From the NCBI GenBank assembly GCA_016210805.1, contig JACQTL010000184.1:1-10185 (forward strand): DNA of 10,185 nucleotides. The letters run 5' to 3'. Of the stretch, positions 5,974 through 10,185 are shown piece after piece. A program made the position numbers and the translations under genes. The DNA is from Actinomycetota bacterium. GTDB lineage: Bacteria > Actinomycetota > UBA4738 > G016210805. How positions within the stretch are numbered: position 1 is the first letter of the stretch; each line of letters begins with the position of its first letter. Below the pieces are notes generated by a model. It did not search any database. It was not told the DNA's origin and was given only the letters and a program-made list of their open reading frames with translations.

Positions 5974-7461
5974 TCAGCCCGCGGCGGCCTCCAGGAGAGG
6001 TGGGCGGGTCGTCCATCCCAGGTCCTGCTCGAAGGCGTGGGCGGCGCGCAGGACCGTGGCCTCGTCCAGGACCTTCCCGGTGAGCTGGAGCCCCACCGGC
6101 AGGCCGCGCTCGTCCACGCCGCACGGGACGCTGATCGCCGGCACGCCGGCCAGGTTCGCGGGGATCGTGAAGACGTCGGACAGGTACATGGCCATCGGGT
6201 CGTCGGTCCGCTCGCCCAGCCGGAACGCCGTGGTCGGCGAGGTCGGCGACAGGAGCAGGTCGAAGGACCCGAACGCCTCCTCGTAGTCCCGGATGATCAG
6301 GGTCCGGACCTTCTGGGCCTGGCCGTAGTAGGCGTCGTAGTAGCCGGCCGAGAGGGCGTAGGTGCCGATCATTATCCTGCGCTTCACCTCGTCGCCGAAC
6401 CCCTCGCCCCTGGTCCGGGTCATCATGTCCACCACGTCGCGGGGGTCGTCGGCCCTGTGGCCGTAGCGCACGCCGTCGTACCGGGCCAGGTTGGACGAGG
6501 CCTCGGCCGGTGCAATCAGGTAGTAGGCGGAGAGCGTGTAGCCGGCGTGGGGGAGGGTGGCCTCGCCGATCTCGGCGCCCAGCGCGGCGAGGCGGTCCAC
6601 GGCCTCCCCGATCCGGTCACGGACACCCGGCTCGACCCCCTCGCCGAACCCCTCCTCCAGGACCCCGATCCGCAGGCCCCGGACCCCCTCCTCGAGCGTC
6701 GCGGCGAGGTCCGGCGGCGGACCTGGGAGGCTGGTGGCGTCCCGGGGGTCGTGCCCGCCGATGGCCGACAGGAGCGTCGCCGCGTCGCGCACGGTGCGGG
6801 TGAAGGTGCCCACGTGGTCGAGCGACGAGGCGAAGGCGATCAGCCCGTACCGGGACACCAGGCCGTACGTCGGCTTCATCCCCACCACCCCGCACAGCGC
6901 GGCGGGCTGGCGGACGGAGCCGCCCGTGTCGGTTCCCAGGGCCCACACGGCCTGCCCGGAGGCCACGGCGGCCGCCGAGCCCCCCGAAGAGCCGCCGGGC
7001 ACGGCGTCGAGGTCCCAGGGGTTGTGGGTCGGGTGGAAGGACGAGTTCTCGGTGGAGGAGCCCATGGCGAACTCGTCGCAGTTCGTCTTGCCGACGAGGA
7101 CGGACCCCGCCGCCTGGAGGCGGGCCCAGGCGGTGCAGTCGTAGGGCGGCACGTAGCCGCGGAGGATCTGCGAGCCGCACGTCGTCGGGATCCCCCGGGT
7201 GGCCAGGACGTCCTTCAGGGCCAGGGGGATGCCGGCCACCGCGGAGAGGGTCTCCCCCGCCACGCGACGCCGGTCCACCTCGGCCGCCCGTTGACGGGCC
7301 TGCTCGGCCGTCACGGCGAGGAACGACCGGACCCTGCCGTCGACGGCCTCGATCCGGGCCAGCGACGACTCGACCACCTGGCCGGCCGACCCCTCCCCCG
7401 AGGCGAGCCGTGCGGCGATCTCGTGGGCGGGGAGGTCGCAGGGTTCCCGGGGGTCGCCCAC
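5974..7461 (-). CDS. gatA: Asp/Glu-tRNA(Asn/Gln) amidotransferase subunit A (glutaminase)
   Basis: A 495-residue amidase-signature enzyme that hydrolyses glutamine and sends ammonia to GatB. The Ser-cisSer-Lys triad fits K83 (in PLALKDVL), S158 (in PGGSSGGSAAAVASG) and S182 (in GTDTGGSVRQPAAL). These lie a constant four residues after K79/S154/S178 of the Staphylococcus enzyme. The start chosen is GTG 7459-7461, giving MGDPREPCDLPAHEIAARL. It lies 5 bases after the gatC TAG and has a GGAG 8 bases upstream. The frame stays open to 7554, but using that start would overlap gatC by 88 bp and add a Gly/Arg/Pro-rich extension unlike the family. Length with the chosen start is typical. It is translated with gatC as part of one unit. 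The TGA stop is followed by a 58-bp gap before gatB. Confidence 0.97.
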   Translation of the reverse strand: MGDPREPCDLPAHEIAARLASGEGSAGQVVESSLARIEAVDGRVRSFLAVTAEQARQRAAEVDRRRVAGETLSAVAGIPLALKDVLATRGIPTTCGSQILRGYVPPYDCTAWARLQAAGSVLVGKTNCDEFAMGSSTENSSFHPTHNPWDLDAVPGGSSGGSAAAVASGQAVWALGTDTGGSVRQPAALCGVVGMKPTYGLVSRYGLIAFASSLDHVGTFTRTVRDAATLLSAIGGHDPRDATSLPGPPPDLAATLEEGVRGLRIGVLEEGFGEGVEPGVRDRIGEAVDRLAALGAEIGEATLPHAGYTLSAYYLIAPAEASSNLARYDGVRYGHRADDPRDVVDMMTRTRGEGFGDEVKRRIMIGTYALSAGYYDAYYGQAQKVRTLIIRDYEEAFGSFDLLLSPTSPTTAFRLGERTDDPMAMYLSDVFTIPANLAGVPAISVPCGVDERGLPVGLQLTGKVLDEATVLRAAHAFEQDLGWTTRPPLLEAAAG

Positions 7462-7466
7462 GGCCG

Positions 7467-7757
7467 CTACTCCATCTCCACGATCCGGGGAACCCGGAAG
7501 CGATGGTCCTCGACCTCCGGGGCTCCGGCCATGGCCGCGTCGTGCGGGAGGCACTCGTCCGGCTCGTCGGCCCTGAACACGTTGGACCTGGGGACCGCGT
7601 AGGCGGTGGGCGGGACGTCCTCCGCGGCCACCTCGCCGACCTTGGCCGCGTGCGACAGGATGTCCGGGAGCTGCCGCGACAGGCGCTCCTTCTCCTCGCC
7701 GGTGAGGGCCAGGCGGGCCAGGCGGGCGACGTGCTCGATGTCGATCTCGACCGGCAT
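7467..7757 (-). CDS. gatC: Asp/Glu-tRNA(Asn/Gln) amidotransferase subunit C
   Basis: A 96-residue belt-like subunit that wraps around GatA and GatB and stabilises the amidotransferase. The N-terminal helix DIEHVARLARLALTGEEKERL (6-26) and the C-terminal half (SNVFRADEP, then AMAGAPEVEDHRFRVPRIVE) match the family along its whole length, which is normal. The ATG has no Shine-Dalgarno. Instead TACACT sits exactly 7 bases upstream, so the transcript is probably leaderless and this would be the main promoter of gatCA. The gene ends in TAG 5 bases before the gatA GTG. In several high-G+C Gram-positives gatC lies near ligA; here a sensor kinase lies between them. Confidence 0.96.
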   Translation of the reverse strand: MPVEIDIEHVARLARLALTGEEKERLSRQLPDILSHAAKVGEVAAEDVPPTAYAVPRSNVFRADEPDECLPHDAAMAGAPEVEDHRFRVPRIVEME

Positions 7758-7764
7758 GCCGGAC

Positions 7765-7770
7765 AGTGTA
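7765..7770 (-). promoter_or_regulatory. Candidate -10 element (TACACT) for a leaderless gatCA transcript
   Basis: TACACT on the minus strand, then 7 bases, then the gatC ATG: the standard spacing for a TANNNT -10 box when transcription starts at the first base of the start codon. The 70-bp gap to the kinase gene gives room for a promoter, but a -35 is not evident. A predicted hairpin lies immediately upstream, so termination of the kinase mRNA and initiation at gatC may be arranged side by side. Confidence 0.5.
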
Positions 7771-7772
7771 GT

Positions 7773-7797
7773 GGGCGGCCCCGGGAGGGAACCGCCC
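7773..7797 (-). terminator. Possible hairpin terminator after the histidine kinase gene
   Basis: In the minus-strand RNA, GGGCGGUUCC can pair with GGGGCCGCCC around a 5-base loop CUCCC: a 10-bp stem with two G-U pairs, starting about 30 bases after the kinase stop. On the opposite strand the two wobble pairs become A-C mismatches, so the fold favours minus-strand RNA. No U-run follows, so efficient intrinsic termination is uncertain; a GC-rich pause or a processing site is also possible. Confidence 0.35.
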
Positions 7798-7827
7798 GGA
7801 GCGACTCGGCCGGGCGGGGCGGTGCGG

Positions 7828-9501
7828 TCAGCCCGCGGTGGCCACGACGGTCGACTCGACGGCCTCGGCGCCCGGCAGGTCGATGACGAACGTGGTGCCC
7901 TCGCCCGGCGCGCTCCGCACCGACACCGAGCCTCCCATGTCCTCGACCAGCCGGCGGACGATGTAGAGCCCCAGGCCGGTCGAGGTGGCCCGGGACCGGG
8001 GAGCCTCCAGCCTCCCGAAGCGCGAGAACAGACGACCCAGGAGCTCCGGCGGGATCCCGGGCCCCTCGTCGGCCACGGTGAGCCGGACCCGGGGGCCCGC
8101 GCCCCGGGCGGCCAGCGTGACCGTGCCGCCCTCCGGCGAGTACTTGATCGCGTTGTCGATGAGGTTCGCCAGCACCCGGCGGAAGTAGTCCTCGTCCACC
8201 GTCACGGCCAGCCCGGGCTCGTCGACGGCCACCTCGATCTCGTGGCGGGTGGAGAGGATCCGGGACTCCTCGGCCATCTCCTCGAGCATGGTCCGGACCT
8301 CCACGCGGCACGCCTCGCCCCGCCGGTGGACCCCGGCCTCGACCTCCGAGACGGTGAGCAGGTTGTCGATCATCCTCCCCAGGCGGGTGCTCTGCCGGTC
8401 GACCACGGAGAGAATCTCGCGACGCTCCGTGGCGTCGATGTCGCCGTCGTGCCGGATCAGGGTCGACACGAAGCCCTTGATCGCCGTGAGCGGCGCCCGG
8501 AAGTCGTGCGACACGGTGGCCAGCACCTCCTCCCGGATCCGCTCGATCCCCTCCAGCCTCTCGACCTCAGCTCGCTCCTCCCGGACGGCCTGGGAGAGCT
8601 GGTCCATCAGCTCGGCCCTGTGGAGGGCCACCGCGCCCTCGTCGCCCAGGGCCTGGGCCAGGGCCAGGTCCTCGTCGACGATGCGCCGGCGAGCCCGGAA
8701 GCCGGCCACCAGGATCCCGACCCGGACCTCCTCGAGGAGGAACGGCACGGCGAGCAGGGCCCTGGTCCCCCTGGGGATCGTCCGGGCGGCCCCCTCGCGG
8801 GGGATCATGTCCAGGTCGGGCACGGCGAGGACGCGGTGCTCCTCGAGGGTCCAGGCCAGGGGCGGGACGTCTTCCAGGGCGTAGCCGTCCCGGGAGACGT
8901 AGGGTGGGCGGCCGAAGGACCGCTCGGGGAGCAGGCGGTCCCGGGCCGGCTCCCAGCGGAAGAACGTTGCCCCGTCCGCCCCCAGGGCCCGGCGGGACTG
9001 GGCGAACACCTCCTCCAGGACCTCCTCCCGGGAGAGGGCCCGGGAGAAGCTCCTGGCCACGCCGAGGAGGTCCTCGATCAGCCTCTTCTGGCGCCGGCCC
9101 TCCGAGACGTCGCGGAGGATCGCGGAGTACCCGGCGGTCTCTCCCCTCTCCCCGACCACCGCGGCCATGGCGATGGAGACGTCGACGCGGGTGCCGTCCC
9201 TGCGCAACCGCTGGGTCCGGACCTGGGGGAGGACCTCGCCCGCGGCCATGCGCCGGCGGAGCTCGGCCCGCTCGGCCTCGAGCTCCGGAGGGACGTAGGG
9301 CAGGGGCCGACCGAGGACCTCCTCGGCGGTCCAGCCGAGCATCCGCTCGGCTCCCCGGTTCCACATCGTCACGATGTCGTCGAGGTCCACCGCCACGACG
9401 GCGTCGGGCGAGCTGTCGAAGAGCAGGCGGTACGTCGAGGCGGCCGCCGGGGATGCCGTCCCCGGCGGCCGGGCGACTCGATCCAGCGCAGGTGCCTCCA
9501 A
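7828..9501 (-). CDS. Soluble PAS-GAF sensor histidine kinase
   Basis: A 557-residue two-component sensor kinase without membrane segments, so it should sense a cytoplasmic signal. Domains in order: PAS (about 23-135, with SPDAVVAVDLDDIVTMWNRG and RDGTRVDV blocks), GAF (about 141-298), HisKA with phosphoacceptor H332 in VSHDFRAPLTAIKG, and HATPase. The last has an N box NLIDNAIKYS (446-455), G1 DEGPGIP (478-484), an F-box-like FSRFG (492-496) and G2 GLGLYIV (509-515). All catalytic blocks are intact. No heme- or flavin-specific PAS residue can be assigned by eye, and the ligand is unknown. The start is TTG with a GGAG 5 bases upstream; no better ATG or GTG lies near the PAS domain. It sits 45 bp after ligA. 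No response regulator is in the window, so it is an orphan here. Confidence 0.93.
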   Translation of the reverse strand: MEAPALDRVARPPGTASPAAASTYRLLFDSSPDAVVAVDLDDIVTMWNRGAERMLGWTAEEVLGRPLPYVPPELEAERAELRRRMAAGEVLPQVRTQRLRRDGTRVDVSIAMAAVVGERGETAGYSAILRDVSEGRRQKRLIEDLLGVARSFSRALSREEVLEEVFAQSRRALGADGATFFRWEPARDRLLPERSFGRPPYVSRDGYALEDVPPLAWTLEEHRVLAVPDLDMIPREGAARTIPRGTRALLAVPFLLEEVRVGILVAGFRARRRIVDEDLALAQALGDEGAVALHRAELMDQLSQAVREERAEVERLEGIERIREEVLATVSHDFRAPLTAIKGFVSTLIRHDGDIDATERREILSVVDRQSTRLGRMIDNLLTVSEVEAGVHRRGEACRVEVRTMLEEMAEESRILSTRHEIEVAVDEPGLAVTVDEDYFRRVLANLIDNAIKYSPEGGTVTLAARGAGPRVRLTVADEGPGIPPELLGRLFSRFGRLEAPRSRATSTGLGLYIVRRLVEDMGGSVSVRSAPGEGTTFVIDLPGAEAVESTVVATAG

Positions 9502-9546
9502 GGCCGCTCCGATCCGTGGCCGCTACCTAGGTCTCGGTACGACTTG

Positions 9547-10185
9547 CTACCGGCTTGAGGGCTTCAGGCGGCGGCGGAACTCGGCCTCGTCGATCACCTC
9601 GACGCCGAGCTGCTCGGCCCTGGCGAGCTTGGATCCCGGGCTCTCGCCGGCCACCACGAAGTCGGTCCTCTTCGACACGCTGGATGCGACCCGGGCCCCG
9701 GCCGCCTCGGCGGCCAGCTGGGCCTCGTCGCGGGAGAAGTGCTCCAGCCCACCGGTCAGGACGATGGTCTTCCCGGTGAGCGGTCCCTGGGCCGGCGCCG
9801 CCTGCGGCTCGTCCTCCACGCGGACCCCGGCCCGGCGGAGCTTCTCCACGAGCCGGCGGTTGCCCGGGTCGGCGAACCACTCCACGACGCTCCGGGCGAT
9901 CACGGGCCCCACCCCCTCCACCGCGGCGACATCCTCCTCGGAGGCGGCGGCCAGGGCGTCGATCGAGGGGAACGCCCGGGCCAGGAGCTGGGCCACGGTG
10001 GAGCCGACGTGGCGGACGTTCAGGCCGACCAGGAGGCGCCAGACCGGTCGGTCCTTGGACACCTCGATCCCGGCCAGCAGGTTGGAGATCTTCTTCTCCT
10101 TGATCCCGGGGAGCTGGGCGAGCTGCTCGGCGGTAACCGAGTAGACGTCGGCGGGGTCGCCCACCCACCCGAGCTCGAGGAGGAG
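9547..10185 (-). CDS. ligA: NAD+-dependent DNA ligase LigA, C-terminal part
   Basis: The last 212 residues and the TAG stop of the replicative and repair ligase that seals nicks using NAD+; the adenylation and OB domains lie beyond the right edge. The fragment contains the helix-hairpin-helix region (LPGIKEKKISNLL at about 25-37, then LNVRHVGSTVAQLLARAFPS and VEGVGPVIARSV). A BRCT domain spans about residues 135-207, with GKTIVLTG, SVSKRTDFVVAGESPGSKL and a final EFRRRL. The fragment reads open through the edge, so there is no sign of truncation within the window; the GTG at 10162-10164 is an internal codon. The next gene on the same strand is a sensor kinase after 45 bp, with the gatCAB genes beyond. 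Confidence 0.96.
   Translation of the reverse strand, partial: LLLELGWVGDPADVYSVTAEQLAQLPGIKEKKISNLLAGIEVSKDRPVWRLLVGLNVRHVGSTVAQLLARAFPSIDALAAASEEDVAAVEGVGPVIARSVVEWFADPGNRRLVEKLRRAGVRVEDEPQAAPAQGPLTGKTIVLTGGLEHFSRDEAQLAAEAAGARVASSVSKRTDFVVAGESPGSKLARAEQLGVEVIDEAEFRRRLKPSSR

Noticed and set aside
1788..6083. Very long + strand open frame (about 1430 codons) antisense to the reductase, Rieske, MFS and gatB genes.
   Set aside because: Its translation is a Pro/Arg/Gly/Glu-rich low-complexity string with no domain. It lies opposite five well-identified elements, and stops are rare in every frame at this G+C content.
7462..7554. Upstream-extended start for gatA overlapping gatC.
   Set aside because: The extension is Gly/Arg/Pro-rich and unlike GatA. 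The GTG at 7459-7461 has a properly spaced GGAG and gives family length and residue offsets.
5749..9558. Other long + strand frames opposite gatA, gatC and the histidine kinase.
   Set aside because: Same reason: compositionally biased shadows of clear minus-strand genes.
1..10185. CRISPR arrays, tRNAs, rRNAs, IS elements or attachment sites.
   Set aside because: No regularly spaced repeats, tRNA-like cloverleaf, transposase motif or flanking direct repeats were seen.

Overview
This is a very G+C-rich chromosomal segment, roughly 70% by eye, with almost every codon ending in G or C. It most resembles an Actinomycetota genome. The clearest sign is the order ligA - gatC - gatA - gatB, which recalls the ligA/gatCA/gatB neighbourhood of mycobacteria and Streptomyces. 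A lower rank cannot be assigned from the sequence. The window is mostly housekeeping and redox genes. I see no IS element, phage gene, CRISPR array, tRNA or rRNA.

Layout from the right end (transcribed leftward). The 3' part of ligA (NAD+-dependent DNA ligase; HhH and BRCT domains) runs off the right edge. A soluble PAS-GAF histidine kinase follows, with no response regulator beside it. Then come gatC, gatA and gatB, the tRNA-dependent amidotransferase that corrects Glu-tRNA(Gln) and/or Asp-tRNA(Asn). A major-facilitator-like membrane protein begins 3 bases after gatB. After a 93-bp gap holding a probable promoter and palindromes comes a two-gene redox unit: a Rieske ferredoxin and an FAD/NAD(P)H ferredoxin reductase, separated only by a TAG in one shared reading frame. 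Next is a small unrecognised gene interrupted by an in-frame TGA, then rlmN (23S rRNA/tRNA adenine C2 methyltransferase). At the left edge, on the + strand, is the C-terminal end of a heme-oxygenase-like diiron protein; its 3' end overlaps the convergent rlmN by 67 bp.

How the genes work together. GatCAB and RlmN both serve translation and its fidelity. The Rieske protein and reductase form an NAD(P)H -> FAD -> [2Fe-2S] electron chain whose final acceptor is not in the window. The + strand fragment belongs to a family of iron-dependent oxygenases, but nothing shows that it is the partner.

Main points for a second look: (1) a 72-sense-codon reading frame with 100% G/C third positions on both sides of an in-frame TGA; (2) a repeated TANNNT-N7/8-ATG arrangement before rlmN, gatB and gatC, suggesting leaderless mRNAs at exactly the starts that lack a usable Shine-Dalgarno; (3) the same-frame Rieske-TAG-GTG-reductase junction, like a split form of a fused protein; (4) a palindrome-rich promoter region before the redox pair. 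I found no convincing undescribed multi-gene system.
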